DNA of 64,000 nt from Nocardia macrotermitis (GCF_009604405.1 NZ_WEGK01000020.1:1-64000), one strand, 5' to 3'. Shown: positions 16,016-25,412, numbered from the stretch's first letter. Numbers and translations are program-made. The notes: a model not told the origin generated them from the letters alone.

Positions 16016-16780
16016 TCAGCTGCTTCCGCTGCTGCCGAAGGACGGGATGTTGGCGTAGCGGCCGAAATCGCCCTGGGCGCCGCTGTAGACGTTGATGTCG
16101 GTGCCGCCCGCGATGCCCGGGACGCGGCCGGAATCCGTTGTCTGCCAGAAGGTCCAGGTCGGCCAGCCGCCCGGGACGTCGGGTTGGGGCTTGCCGCTGT
16201 AGTCCGCGATCCAGAGCGGGTAGCCGGTGAACTGGTTGGAGTTCGCCATGGCCGTGCGCCAGAAGCGGGGGTAGGTGTAGACGATCGGGACGCGGCCGGT
16301 CAGGGACTGGACCGTGGTGAGGTAGCGGTGCGTCCAATCGATGAGTGCGGCCGGCGGGAGACCGCCGGAGTTCTCCATGTCGAGTACCGGGGGCAGATCC
16401 AGCGGGCCGTTCTGACCCAGGACCACCGCTGCGTACAGGGCGGCCTGCGGTTCGGGCGGCAGGTTCGGCTGCGCGAAATGGTAGGTGCCGCGGGCGACCC
16501 CGGCCGTGCGCATGAGCACGCTGTCGGGGACGAAGAACGGGTTCACGTAGTTCAGTCCCTCGGTTGCCTTGAGCATCGCGAAGGTGTGGCCCGAACCGCG
16601 CACGGCGAACCAGTCGATCAACCGGCCGTCCACGTGCTGCCACGACGAGACGTCCGGACCGGTGGGCGCGGCGGTTGCCGGTCCGGTTGCCGAAAGTATG
16701 CCGACTGCGGCGACGGCCGACAGCGACAGGAGTGAGCGACGAACATTGGGGCGAGCCGTTATGCGTCGATACATGGTCAA
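16016..16780 (-). CDS. Secreted GH25-family muramidase
   Basis: 254 residues with a signal peptide of about 38 residues (RRSLLSLSAVAAVGILSATG, cleavage near ATAAPTG). The mature part shows glycoside hydrolase family 25 hallmarks: DVSSWQ at its start, KATEG, YHFAQP, and the catalytic acids in PPVLDMEN, then TDINVYSG at the end. The enzyme should cut peptidoglycan between N-acetylmuramic acid and N-acetylglucosamine, in cell-wall turnover or defence. It stands alone; a stem-loop separates it from the hydrolase gene upstream. Confidence 0.92.
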   Translation of the reverse strand: MTMYRRITARPNVRRSLLSLSAVAAVGILSATGPATAAPTGPDVSSWQHVDGRLIDWFAVRGSGHTFAMLKATEGLNYVNPFFVPDSVLMRTAGVARGTYHFAQPNLPPEPQAALYAAVVLGQNGPLDLPPVLDMENSGGLPPAALIDWTHRYLTTVQSLTGRVPIVYTYPRFWRTAMANSNQFTGYPLWIADYSGKPQPDVPGGWPTWTFWQTTDSGRVPGIAGGTDINVYSGAQGDFGRYANIPSFGSSGSS

Positions 16781-16855
16781 AAGGGTAAGCGGATGTGGCT
16801 GTTGTGACCAGAGTCATGACTGTGTTCTGTGACAGTGGATTGCCTGGGATGTGCT

Positions 16856-16879
16856 GTTTCAGTGCATTCGCACTGAAAC
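16856..16879. terminator. Stem-loop between glucosylglycerate hydrolase and GH25 genes
   Basis: GTTTCAGTGC-ATTC-GCACTGAAAC is a perfect 10-bp hairpin just after the stop of the glucosylglycerate hydrolase gene (16898, minus strand). No T-run follows, so it would be an intrinsic terminator of the U-less type common in actinobacteria, or an RNA stabiliser. Confidence 0.55.
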
Positions 16880-16897
16880 GCGGTCGGCGAGGGCCGG

Positions 16898-18328
16898 TCA
16901 GCCCAGCCAGTCCAGCACCGAGGCCGCGGTCCAGGACTGCTGCATACTGCCCAGCGGCGCGCCGCTGAACGGGTCGTAGTACTCGGCGAAACTGCCGTCC
17001 GCGGCCTGCCGCAGACCCTCCGCGCGCAACATGAACGAGCGTTCCGCCCACCCCCGGCGCGCGAAGACCCAGGAGAACAGCCAGCTCATCACCGGCCAGA
17101 CCGGGCCGCGCCAATATTCGGTGCGGCGGAAATCCTTCGACACCGGGGAGGTGGACGGCGGCAGGGCGTAGCGCAGATCCGGATGTCCGCAGTAGCGCGG
17201 GCCCTCGAAGACGCGCAGCAGATTGCGTTCGGTCTCGCGGGGCAGGCCGCCGCACAGCAGCGGCGAGAACATCGCGAGCGTATCGGTGCTGATCCACGAA
17301 CCGAGCCGCAGATCGTAATCGCGGGCCGCACCCGAACGCGGATCGGTCGTCGCGATCACGCCCGCGCGGAAATACGCGGCCCACTCGTAGAGCTCGCGCA
17401 CATCGGCGCGCGGCAGCCGGTAATCCTCGCCGATCGAGGCCAGCACCTCGCAGGCCAGCACGAAGATCGCGGTGACGAACACGTCCTCCACCGCGAAACT
17501 CAGCGTCGAGGCCTCCTGGAAATCGTCGTATCCGCAGCGGCGCATCTGCTCGACCAGCCACAGGTAGCGGTCGTACTCGCGGTCGGTGGGGCGCTGCTCC
17601 GGATTCACCAGCGTGGTGTCCTCGCGCTGGTAGGGCGGTAGATCGCCCGGGACGACGTTCTCGTAGGCGCGATCCCAGCGCGGCGAATTGTCCATCCCGG
17701 ACTCCCAGCCGTGATAGATCGTGATGCGCCCGTTCTGTTTCGGATCGCGCGAATGCGCCAGCCAGCGATGCCAGCGCATCAGATCCGGCCAGCGGCGATC
17801 CAGGAACTCCTCGGCGGCCGCGCGGGTGCTGCGACCGTGCCGCCGCGAATGATCCAGGATGCGCTGCACCGCGATCGCGTGCACCGGCGGCTGCGTGATG
17901 CCCGAGGTGTCCGGGCCGTCGGGGGCGTTGGCCGCGAGCCGGCGGCACTCCCAGCGCGCGGGGCCCGGGAAATAACCGTCCACACCGTTGGCGAACACGA
18001 TGTGCGGGATCATGCCGTTCTTCCACTGCGCCGAGAGCAGCGTGTCGAGCTCGACCACCGCGCGCTCCACGCTCAGCGGGGCCAGACCGACCGAGACGAA
18101 CGCCGCGTCCCAACTCCACATGTGCGGGTACAGGCGGGGCGCGGCGCTGGTCATCGTGCCCAGATCATTACCGCGCAGCAGGTACGCCGCGCGGGCAGCC
18201 AGCTGTGTCGGTGTGAATCCGGGCCCGTTCATCCCCCCATTCTGCGACTTCACCTTCAGATATGCGCGTTGCGCAGCGCGGCCGTGCTGCGGCCGGTCCG
18301 TCGGTGCCTCGTGGTCGGTGATGCTCAC
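16898..18328 (-). CDS. ggH: Glucosylglycerate hydrolase (GH63)
   Basis: 476 residues. FTPTQLAARAAYLLRGNDLG, PHMWSWDAAFVSVGLAPLSV and NGMIPHIVFANGVDGYFPGP match the mycobacterial glucosylglycerate hydrolase (GgH), a GH63 enzyme that splits glucosylglycerate into glucose and glycerate. In mycobacteria it is used to mobilise this compatible solute when nitrogen stress ends. The Asp of SGMDNSPRWD and the Glu of FAEYYDP are the expected catalytic acids. Length is slightly above the usual 445-450 because of a polar N-terminus; an internal start near GMNGPGF is possible. Confidence 0.9.
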   Translation of the reverse strand: MSITDHEAPTDRPQHGRAAQRAYLKVKSQNGGMNGPGFTPTQLAARAAYLLRGNDLGTMTSAAPRLYPHMWSWDAAFVSVGLAPLSVERAVVELDTLLSAQWKNGMIPHIVFANGVDGYFPGPARWECRRLAANAPDGPDTSGITQPPVHAIAVQRILDHSRRHGRSTRAAAEEFLDRRWPDLMRWHRWLAHSRDPKQNGRITIYHGWESGMDNSPRWDRAYENVVPGDLPPYQREDTTLVNPEQRPTDREYDRYLWLVEQMRRCGYDDFQEASTLSFAVEDVFVTAIFVLACEVLASIGEDYRLPRADVRELYEWAAYFRAGVIATTDPRSGAARDYDLRLGSWISTDTLAMFSPLLCGGLPRETERNLLRVFEGPRYCGHPDLRYALPPSTSPVSKDFRRTEYWRGPVWPVMSWLFSWVFARRGWAERSFMLRAEGLRQAADGSFAEYYDPFSGAPLGSMQQSWTAASVLDWLG

Positions 18329-18460
18329 CTGTGCCTCGGTTCGTGAGTTGCGGTGGGGAATGAGATGAACGCCACCATTGTGGATAACCGCTCCGCGTTA
18401 CCCGCACCCGGTTCGTACGTGCGGGCGCCGGGGTGCGGAAACGGCCGTTACCGTGGGGGC

Positions 18461-19354
18461 ATGGTTGCCGAGACGACGAGACCGACCGCGCTGATCACCG
18501 GTGCCAGCCGAGGGCTCGGTGCGGCCATCGCGCGGGAGCTGGCGGCTACTCACCATCTGCTGCTCGGTGCGCGTACGCCTGAGGCGTTGGCAGGGATTAC
18601 GGCGGAATTGTCGGGGATCACCGCAGGTCGGTCTGTGAATGGCGGAGATCTGTTGGAAAGCGACGTCGATCATTCCGAGGGCGGTGTGGGGAGGTCGGGG
18701 AGCGCTACCAATCGGTTCGTGGGTAGTGGAGATCGGTCCGGGCTGGGTGCGGAGCGGTCGAGGTTCGAGGGCGGCGGGGATCTGTCCGGCTGCGGGGAGC
18801 TTCCCGGTTTCACGCCGTGGCCGGTCGAGCTGACCGACTATGAGGCGGTCGCCGCCGCCTGTGCCCCGATCGAGCGCCTGGACGTCCTGGTCCACAACGC
18901 CGGTGTGGCGGATCTCGGTACCATCGCCGAGTCCTCGGTGGCGCAGTGGCGAAACACCTTGGAGGCCAACGTGATCGCGGTCTCGGAACTCACGCGACTG
19001 CTGCTCCCCGCCCTCCGAGCCGCGAAAGGTCATGTGGTGCTGATCAATTCGGGCGCGGGCCTGCGAGCCAACCCCGGCTGGGGCGTCTACGCCGCCAGCA
19101 AGTTCGCCCTCCGCGCCTTCGGCGACGCCCTCCGCCTCGAGGAACCCGAATTGCGCGTCACCTCAATACATCCCGGCCGCATCGACACCGACATGCAACG
19201 CGCCATAGTCGCAGGCGAAGGCCACGACTACCACCCCGAACAATTCCTCACCGCCCCCACCGTCGCCCGCACCGTCCGCACCGCCATCGAAACCCCTCGC
19301 GACGCCCACCCCACCGAAATAGTCCTCCGTCCGATCGCCCGCGACGCCGTATAG
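18461..19354 (+). CDS. Short-chain dehydrogenase with a low-complexity insertion
   Basis: 297 residues from ATG 18461. Rossmann motif TGASRGLG (13-20), NAG (146-148), catalytic Ser in INSGAG (197), YxxxK (Y210, K214) and a C-terminal HPGRIDTDM are all intact. Residues about 57-117, rich in G, S, D and R (for example GDLLESDVDHSEGGVGRSGS), are inserted between the second and third beta strands. Without them the protein has the usual length of about 235. The insert is on the loop near the cofactor adenine end, so activity may be kept. Its substrate is unknown. Confidence 0.88.
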   Translation: MVAETTRPTALITGASRGLGAAIARELAATHHLLLGARTPEALAGITAELSGITAGRSVNGGDLLESDVDHSEGGVGRSGSATNRFVGSGDRSGLGAERSRFEGGGDLSGCGELPGFTPWPVELTDYEAVAAACAPIERLDVLVHNAGVADLGTIAESSVAQWRNTLEANVIAVSELTRLLLPALRAAKGHVVLINSGAGLRANPGWGVYAASKFALRAFGDALRLEEPELRVTSIHPGRIDTDMQRAIVAGEGHDYHPEQFLTAPTVARTVRTAIETPRDAHPTEIVLRPIARDAV

Positions 19355-19549
19355 CACCCGTCGTCATCCGCGGGATACCCATCGCGGCAGAGGGAGTTGC
19401 GGCTCAACGGCCACTACGACTGCTTCCAGTCGAAAGTATTGTGGCGCTTGGGGTCCGGGAAGGGGCTGGAAATTTCTCTCCGCGCGGGGGTGGGCGGTGT
19501 GGGGTAGGTTTTCGGTGTCTGTGTTTCCGGGGTGAAGTGGTCTGCGCGT

Positions 19550-20401
19550 ATGAGTTCGACGGTGAATCGAAGGCAGTGGTTGACGCTGTTGGCGGCGGGG
19601 ACCGCGGCGGTGCTGTCGGGATGTGATGCGAGTCATGGGGTTTCGATTCCCGGGGCGGGGGCGAACCACCTGGTGAAGGGGGTGCCGTCGCAGACTGCTG
19701 TGCCGACGACGTCCGTGTTGCCGACCACGCGGGTCGCGGCGCCGCTGTTGCCGCCGCCGCCCGGGGGGCCGAAGGCTCGGCTGACTCGGCGGACGCTCAC
19801 CGCGCTGCCGGGGAAGGGGAACAATCTCGCGCTCACCGTCGATGACGGCGCGGATGCCGCGGTTGTCGGTGCGTACATCAAGTTCGCGCAGGACACCGGT
19901 GCGCGGTTCACCTTCTTCGTCACCGCCTCCTACAACTCCTGGATCGTGCACCGGGACGCGCTGCGGCCGCTGGTCGAGTCCGGGCAGATCCAGTTGGGCA
20001 ACCACACCTGGGACCATCCGGCGCTGACCAGGCTCTCCACCGCGGGCGTCGCCGGACAGCTCGAGCGCACGAAAACCTTCCTGCGCAACAACTTCGGGGT
20101 CGACGGCACGCCGTTCTATCGTCCGCCGTACGGCTTCCACAACGCGACCGTGGACCGGATCGCCGCCGAACACGGCTACACCGTGCCGACCCTCTGGTAC
20201 GGCTCGCTGAGCGACTCCTCGATCGTCACCGAGCAGTACCTGATCCAGATGGCGCACCAGTACTTCAACCCGCAGGCCATCGTCATCGGCCACGCCAACC
20301 ATCCGGCTGTCACACACTGTTACAACCAGATGGTGGATGTGATCAAAGAGCGCAAGCTGTCCATGGTCACCTTGAACGACGTCACTGTGCCGCCTGCCTG
20401 A
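19550..20401 (+). CDS. Polysaccharide deacetylase-like lipoprotein
   Basis: 283 residues from ATG 19550. The N-terminus holds a twin-arginine signal (NRRQWLTLLAAGTAAV) ending in the lipobox LSGC, so it is exported folded and lipid-anchored. A Pro-rich linker leads to a NodB domain: LTVDDGAD for the TFDDG motif, HTWDHP as the metal-binding HxxxH motif, and FYRPPYG. Members deacetylate N-acetylglucosamine-type sugars at the cell surface. The Phe-to-Val change in the first motif is mild and the metal ligands are present. It appears monocistronic. Confidence 0.9.
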   Translation: MSSTVNRRQWLTLLAAGTAAVLSGCDASHGVSIPGAGANHLVKGVPSQTAVPTTSVLPTTRVAAPLLPPPPGGPKARLTRRTLTALPGKGNNLALTVDDGADAAVVGAYIKFAQDTGARFTFFVTASYNSWIVHRDALRPLVESGQIQLGNHTWDHPALTRLSTAGVAGQLERTKTFLRNNFGVDGTPFYRPPYGFHNATVDRIAAEHGYTVPTLWYGSLSDSSIVTEQYLIQMAHQYFNPQAIVIGHANHPAVTHCYNQMVDVIKERKLSMVTLNDVTVPPA

Positions 20402-20707
20402 GCGGTACGGGATTGCCTTTCGCTCAACGTATTTGGAAGTGGCGGCAATTCTCCATTTGTGGAATGTCAGGGAGATTCGCCATGCGGCGAACGATTTCAT
20501 TCTTTCGGGAAGAAGTCCAGGTAGGCGGCGTACTGGATAGCGTTGTGGGCCATCGTCAAAACTGGACGGTTGACAAATAACGCTCGTGAAAACAATTCAT
20601 GGCTACTGATCCGCAATTCGTAACGACTGCGCCTTCAGGGCGATAGACCAGGTATCGAAGGGAATTGTCACAAGGACCGTTCCCGTGATCCGACAGGAGT
20701 TGCCCTC
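20402..20707. other. Upstream region of the 31-residue peptide gene
   Basis: A 306-bp stretch, less GC-rich than its surroundings. It contains a TTGACA at 20570-20575 that could be a -35 box for the small gene at 20708, but no clear -10 box. No other gene is seen. Confidence 0.4.
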
Positions 20708-20803
20708 ATGGATCTCGGTACAGCATTCAACGTATTCCTCAGCCTGTTCGGTATACACATCGGTACCGGCGGCGACCTGCACCTCGGCACCGGGTCGGGT
20801 TGA
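20708..20803 (+). CDS. 31-residue small peptide, hypothetical
   Basis: An ATG at 20708 is preceded by a good ribosome site (AGGAG, about 10 bases upstream). The frame codes for 31 residues: a short hydrophobic helix (AFNVFLSLFGIHI) and a Gly-rich tail (GTGGDLHLGTGSG). The peptide is tidy, lies alone in a 500-bp gap, and ends before the convergent leuS stop. I do not recognise the family. It could be a small secreted or membrane-active peptide; coding is not proven. Confidence 0.5.
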   Translation: MDLGTAFNVFLSLFGIHIGTGGDLHLGTGSG

Positions 20804-20908
20804 GGATCCACCGTGAACGGCCGTGGACGGGCGGACAACGTGCCGCCCACGGCTGCCGCATCGGTGAGACCGGGATCGTCCGCCGGTCACGGTCTCCGGA
20901 ATCGGTTG

Positions 20909-23794
20909 TCAGGCAACGACGTTGACCAGACGGCCCGGAACGACGATAACCTTGCGCGGAGTCTTTCCGTTCAGGAACTCCAGGAGTTTCTCGTCGGCGA
21001 GGGCGATGGTCTCGATGGCCTTCGCGTCGGCGTCGGCGGGGACGCTGATGCGGCTGCGGACCTTGCCGTTGACCTGGATGGGGTACTCGACCGAATCCTC
21101 CACCAGCAGTGCGGGATCCGCGATCGGGAAGGGGCCGTGTGCCAGAGCGGTGGTGTGGCCCAGGCGTTCCCAGAGTTCCTCGGCGATGTGCGGGGCCATC
21201 GGGGCCAGCATCAGGACCAGGGGTTCGACCACCGAGCGAGGTGCGCCCTCGGGGTGGTTCTTGGTCAGGAAGTTGGTCAGCTCGATCAGCTTCGCGCCCG
21301 CGGTGTTGTCGCGCAGGTTGGCGTAGTCGTCACCGGCGCCGGCAATCGTCTTGTGCAGCAGGCGAAGTGCCTCGGGAGAGGGTTCGGCGTCGGTGACGCG
21401 CACCGCACCGGTCTCCTCCTCGACCACCAGCCGCCAGATGCGTTGCAGGAAGCGGTGCGCGCCGACGACGTCCTTGGTCGCCCACGGCCGCGAGGTGTCC
21501 AGCGGGCCCATCGACATCTCGTAGAAGCGGAAGGTGTCCGCGCCGTACAGATCGCACATGTCGTCGGGGGAGATGGCGTTCTTCAGCGACTTGCCGATCT
21601 TGCCGTACTCCTGGAACACCTCCTCCTCGACGCCGGACGGGTTGACCCAGAAGAACTTTCCGCCCCGCTCCTCGATCTCCGCCGCCGGGACGTACGCCCC
21701 CCTCGCGTCGGTGTACGCGAACGCCTGGATATACCCCTGGTTGAACAGTCGGCGATACGGCTCGACACCGGTCACATCACCCAGATCGAACAGCACCTTC
21801 TGCCAGAACCGCGCGTACAGCAGATGCAGCACCGCGTGCTCCACACCGCCGACGTACAGGTCCACGCCGCCCGGATCCTGTGCGCCGTGTTCGGCGGGAC
21901 GCGGTCCCAGCCAATACTTCTCGTTCTCCGGCGCGCAGAAGGTGTCGGTGTTGGTCGGGTCGGCGTAGCGCAGCTGATACCAGGAACTGCCCGCCCAGTT
22001 GGGCATGACATTGGTGTCGCGGCGGTACTTCTTCGGGCCGTCGCCCAGATCCAGTTCCACGTGCACCCAGTCGGTGGCCTTGGCCAGCGGCGGGGACGGT
22101 TCGGAGGCGGCGTCGTCGGGGTCGAAGGTGACCGGCGCGAAGTCCTCGATCTCCGGAAGTGTCACCGGCAGCATGGATTCCGGCAACGCGTGGGGTGCGC
22201 CGTCCTCGTCGTAGACGATCGGGAAGGGCTCGCCCCAGTAGCGCTGCCGGGCGAACAGCCAGTCGCGCAGCTTGTACTGCACCGTGCCCCGGCCGTGCCC
22301 GTCGGCCTCCAACTGTTCGATGACGCGCGCCTTGGCGGCCTCGACCTCCAGCCCGTCCAGGTAGCCGGAGTTCACCAGCGGACCCTCACCGGAGTACACG
22401 GCCTGTGAAACATCCCCGCCGGCAACGACTTCCAGGATCGGCAGGCCGAACGCGGTGGCGAATTCCCAGTCCCGCGCGTCGTGTCCGGGCACGGCCATGA
22501 TCGCGCCGGTGCCGTATCCGCTGAGCACGTAGTCGGCGATGAAGATCGGCGCCTGCGCGCCGTTCACCGGATTCGTGGCGTACGCGCCCAGGAAGACGCC
22601 GGTCTTCTCCTTGTTCTCCTGACGCTCCAGATCCGATTTCGCCGCGATCGACTTGCGGTATGCCGCAACGGCTTCGGCCGGAGTCGCGGTCTCGCCGAAG
22701 GTCCAGCGCGCGTCGGCGCCGGCGGGCCAGGAGGCGGCGGTCAGGGTGTCGACCAGATCGTGTTCGGGAGCCAGCACGACGTAGGTCGCGCCGAACAGCG
22801 TGTCGGGCCGGGTGGTGAAGACCTCGATCGTCTCGGAGCCCGCCTCGAACCGCACCTGCGCGCCGCGTGAACGCCCGATCCAGTTGCGCTGCATGGCCTT
22901 GACGTTCTCGGGCCAGTCCAGGTGATCCAGATCGTCGACCAGCCGGTCGGAGTAGGCGGTGATGCGCATCATCCACTGCCACAGGCGTTTCCGGAACACC
23001 GGGAAGTTGCCGCGCTCGGAGCGTCCCTCGGCGGTGACCTCCTCGTTGGACAGCACCGTGCCCAGCCCCGGACACCAGTTGACCATCGAATCGGACTGGT
23101 AGACCAGGCGATACGAGTCGATCAGCGCGTTGCGCTCGGTCGCGGACAGCTCGGCCCAGACCGTGCCGTCCTCGGGAACCCTTGTGCCGCTGTCGAATTC
23201 GGCGATCAGCTGGTCGATCGGACGCGCCTTACCCGCCGCCGTGTCGTACCAGGCGTTGTAGATGCGCAGGAAGATCCACTGCGTCCACTTGTAGAACTCC
23301 GGATCGGTGGTGGCGAACGAACGCCGCCGATCGTGACCCAGACCGAGGCGGTCCAATTGCCGCTGCATGGTCGCGATATTCGATTCGGTGGTCACCCGCG
23401 GATGCGCGCCGGTCTGCACCGCGTACTGCTCGGCGGGCAGCCCGAACGCGTCGTAACCCAGCGCGTGCAGCACATTGCGGCCGGTCATCCGGTGGTAGCG
23501 GGCGAACACATCGGTCGCGATATATCCGAGTGGATGCCCGACATGCAGCCCCGCACCCGACGGATACGGGAACATGTCCTGGATGAACAGCTTGTCGGCC
23601 GGAATGTCACCGTGCAGCGGGCCGACCGGATTGGGCGCGTGGAACGTGCCGCGCTCCGCCCAGTTCTGCTGCCATTTGCGCTCGATACGTCCGGCGAGGT
23701 CGGCGTTGTAACGGTGTGCGGGCACCTCGCCGGTCCCGTCGCCACGTCCGTTCACGGCTGCGTCGGTCGGTTCGTTCGCACGAGTGTCCTGCAC
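20909..23794 (-). CDS. leuS: Leucyl-tRNA synthetase
   Basis: About 961 residues from a GTG at 23794, preceded by AAGGCAGG. This matches the usual 960-970 residues of actinobacterial LeuRS. Class I motifs are present: HVGH in GLHVGHPLGYIATD and the KMSKS equivalent KIGKSLKNAI. The large CP1 editing domain contains FTTRPDTLFGATY and the C-terminal anticodon-binding domain is complete. The enzyme charges tRNA-Leu and is essential. The open frame continues about 200 codons upstream, but that part lacks LeuRS similarity and overlaps the divergent promoter. Confidence 0.96.
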   Translation of the reverse strand: MQDTRANEPTDAAVNGRGDGTGEVPAHRYNADLAGRIERKWQQNWAERGTFHAPNPVGPLHGDIPADKLFIQDMFPYPSGAGLHVGHPLGYIATDVFARYHRMTGRNVLHALGYDAFGLPAEQYAVQTGAHPRVTTESNIATMQRQLDRLGLGHDRRRSFATTDPEFYKWTQWIFLRIYNAWYDTAAGKARPIDQLIAEFDSGTRVPEDGTVWAELSATERNALIDSYRLVYQSDSMVNWCPGLGTVLSNEEVTAEGRSERGNFPVFRKRLWQWMMRITAYSDRLVDDLDHLDWPENVKAMQRNWIGRSRGAQVRFEAGSETIEVFTTRPDTLFGATYVVLAPEHDLVDTLTAASWPAGADARWTFGETATPAEAVAAYRKSIAAKSDLERQENKEKTGVFLGAYATNPVNGAQAPIFIADYVLSGYGTGAIMAVPGHDARDWEFATAFGLPILEVVAGGDVSQAVYSGEGPLVNSGYLDGLEVEAAKARVIEQLEADGHGRGTVQYKLRDWLFARQRYWGEPFPIVYDEDGAPHALPESMLPVTLPEIEDFAPVTFDPDDAASEPSPPLAKATDWVHVELDLGDGPKKYRRDTNVMPNWAGSSWYQLRYADPTNTDTFCAPENEKYWLGPRPAEHGAQDPGGVDLYVGGVEHAVLHLLYARFWQKVLFDLGDVTGVEPYRRLFNQGYIQAFAYTDARGAYVPAAEIEERGGKFFWVNPSGVEEEVFQEYGKIGKSLKNAISPDDMCDLYGADTFRFYEMSMGPLDTSRPWATKDVVGAHRFLQRIWRLVVEEETGAVRVTDAEPSPEALRLLHKTIAGAGDDYANLRDNTAGAKLIELTNFLTKNHPEGAPRSVVEPLVLMLAPMAPHIAEELWERLGHTTALAHGPFPIADPALLVEDSVEYPIQVNGKVRSRISVPADADAKAIETIALADEKLLEFLNGKTPRKVIVVPGRLVNVVA

Positions 23795-24275
23795 GATCCT
23801 GCCTTCTACTAATCGAGCTCCCCGGAGTGAATATTGCCCCTCAGGGTAGAACGTGCGCACGTCAGCGCCCAAAAAGGGGCGGCTCTCTCCCACGCGGCGG
23901 CGATCGGTGTGGTCATTCACGGGGACTCGGTACCTGGTGCGTGTCACCAAAGAGCCGGTAGAGCAAGCGAAGCCACAGTTCCGGTTGCGGTGGGTGGAAT
24001 CTCGTTGGAGCCGCTTCGCCTCGGGCGCTGATGGCCGATCACGCCCAGTACTCGCTTGCGGCGCTGGTGGAAAGAATGGGGCGCGAGCGACTCGCGGCTC
24101 TGTCGATCGCACCCACCGTGGCCCTACGCCTGTCCTTGGATGATTTCGCGAGCCGTGCCGGATCTCGACGTCGTTGCTGTGTGAGCCGGATTCGGTGGCC
24201 TTCCCGGCATGGCGCTGGTCACACGGGCCGGGGGCGCACCACGCGGGGATCCGGTACGCGAGTACCGTCGTCGGG
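23795..24275. other. Divergent leuS/SdpI-like promoter region
   Basis: A 480-bp stretch between leuS and the SdpI-like gene. It has long open frames on both strands because of its high GC, but nothing that looks like protein. No T-box, tRNA or other RNA structure was found by eye. Confidence 0.4.
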
Positions 24276-24683
24276 GTGATCGTGGTGGCGTTGATCCTGT
24301 TCGTGCTGGCGGCGGTGGCCGTTGTCACCGGGGTACTCGGGTTGACCGGCGCACTGCCCCCCAATCGGTACTTCGGCGTGCATACGCAGGAGGCCATTCA
24401 GAACGAAGAGGCGTATCTGCTCGCCAACAAGGTGGCCGGGCCGACCTCGATCGGCGCAGGACTGCTGCTGATCGCGGGTGGTGTGGTCGCGCTGCTGGCC
24501 GGGCCGATCGCCGGAATCCTCGCCGCGGTCGTGGCCGCGGTGATCGCGCTGTTCACGCTCGGCGCCGGTGTGAATGCCGCCGGACAGGCCATCGCGCGGC
24601 TCGCCCCGGCCACGGAGGTCGGGAGTTGCGGGAGCGCGTGCGGCTCGTGTTCGTTGCGCGACGCCTGCCAGCCCGCGAACTGA
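24276..24683 (+). CDS. SdpI-family membrane protein
   Basis: About 135 residues from GTG 24276. There are three membrane helices: VALILFVLAAVAVVTGVLGL, SIGAGLLLIAGGVVALLAG and GILAAVVAAVIALFTLGAGV. NRYFGVHT between helices 1 and 2 is the SdpI-family signature. The tail ends in a cysteine-rich motif (CGSACGSCSLRDACQPAN), which could bind metal. SdpI was first described as an immunity protein in Bacillus, but the actinobacterial relatives have no known role. It is followed after 46 bp by the HAD gene and is probably co-transcribed. Confidence 0.75.
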   Translation: MIVVALILFVLAAVAVVTGVLGLTGALPPNRYFGVHTQEAIQNEEAYLLANKVAGPTSIGAGLLLIAGGVVALLAGPIAGILAAVVAAVIALFTLGAGVNAAGQAIARLAPATEVGSCGSACGSCSLRDACQPAN

Positions 24684-24729
24684 ACGGGTTCGAGACGATG
24701 AATCGCATCCGTGTGTCGCGGGGTTCGCG

Positions 24730-25350
24730 GTGAGTTCCGGAGCGCTGACCGTCGGTTTCGACCTCGATATGACGCTGATCGACTCGCGTCCCGGCATCGG
24801 CGCCTGCTACCGCGCGCTGTCCGAACGCACGGGCGTGCCGATCGACTGCGATCTGGTGGTCACCCGGCTCGGCCCGCCGCTGGAAGAGGAGATCGCGAAC
24901 TGGTTCCCGGCCGCGGACGTCGCCGCGATCGCCGAGCTGTACCGCTCGATGTATCCCGAACACGCCATCGCCGGAACGGTGATGATGCCGGGTGCGCGCC
25001 GCGCGGTCGAGGCCGTGCAGGCCGCCGGTGGCCGTGCGGTCGTGGTCACCGCGAAGTTCGAACCGAATGCGAAACTGCACCTGAAACATCTGGGCATCCC
25101 CGCCGACGCGGTCGTCGGAAACCTGTGGGCCGAACGCAAGGCCGAGGCGTTGCGCGAATACGGCGCCGGTATCTACGTCGGCGATCACACCGGGGATGTG
25201 CGCGGCGCGCGCACGGCCGAGGCGTTGTCCGTCGCGGTCGCCACCGGTCCGTGCAGCGCGGAGGAACTGCGCGCGGCAGGCGCGGACGTCGTGCTGGCCG
25301 ACCTCACCGAATTCGAAACCTGGCTCACCACATACCTTTCGGAGCGTTAG
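24730..25350 (+). CDS. HAD-family phosphatase
   Basis: 206 residues from GTG 24730. Motif I is FDLDMTLID, with the nucleophilic Asp and general acid Asp. Motif II Thr is in VVVTAKFE, motif III Lys follows in AERKAEALREYG, and motif IV is YVGDHTGDV. The helical cap between motifs I and II makes it a phosphoglycolate phosphatase-like subfamily member. The substrate is unknown. A strong bidirectional terminator follows its stop. Confidence 0.88.
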   Translation: MSSGALTVGFDLDMTLIDSRPGIGACYRALSERTGVPIDCDLVVTRLGPPLEEEIANWFPAADVAAIAELYRSMYPEHAIAGTVMMPGARRAVEAVQAAGGRAVVVTAKFEPNAKLHLKHLGIPADAVVGNLWAERKAEALREYGAGIYVGDHTGDVRGARTAEALSVAVATGPCSAEELRAAGADVVLADLTEFETWLTTYLSER

Positions 25351-25361
25351 CCCCCGGCATG

Positions 25362-25402
25362 CCCGAACCCCCAGGCTCCGGGATCATGCCTGGGGGTTCG
25401 GG
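25362..25402. terminator. Bidirectional terminator between HAD and ABC exporter genes
   Basis: CCCGAACCCCCAGGC (25362-25376) pairs perfectly with GCCTGGGGGTTCGGG (25388-25402) across an 11-base loop. It sits between two convergent genes, 12 bp after one stop and 11 bp before the other. Confidence 0.85.
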
Positions 25403-25412
25403 GAATACGGAA

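Noticed and set aside
16002..18119. 705-codon minus-strand frame overlapping the glucosylglycerate hydrolase and GH25 genes
   Set aside because: It is an out-of-frame shadow rich in Arg and Ala; the true genes in the other frame have complete family motifs.
20860..20908. leuS terminator hairpin with GAGACCG/CGGTCTC arms
   Set aside because: The arms are short and the loop long with no T-run, so it is too weak to list as a feature.
21583..21610. Defective KMSKS motif in LeuRS (KIGKS)
   Set aside because: To my knowledge mycobacterial LeuRS has the same variant, so it is normal for the group.
23795..24397. 200-codon upstream extension of leuS
   Set aside because: No LeuRS family member has it, it lies over the divergent SdpI-like start, and GTG 23794 with a good ribosome site gives the normal length.
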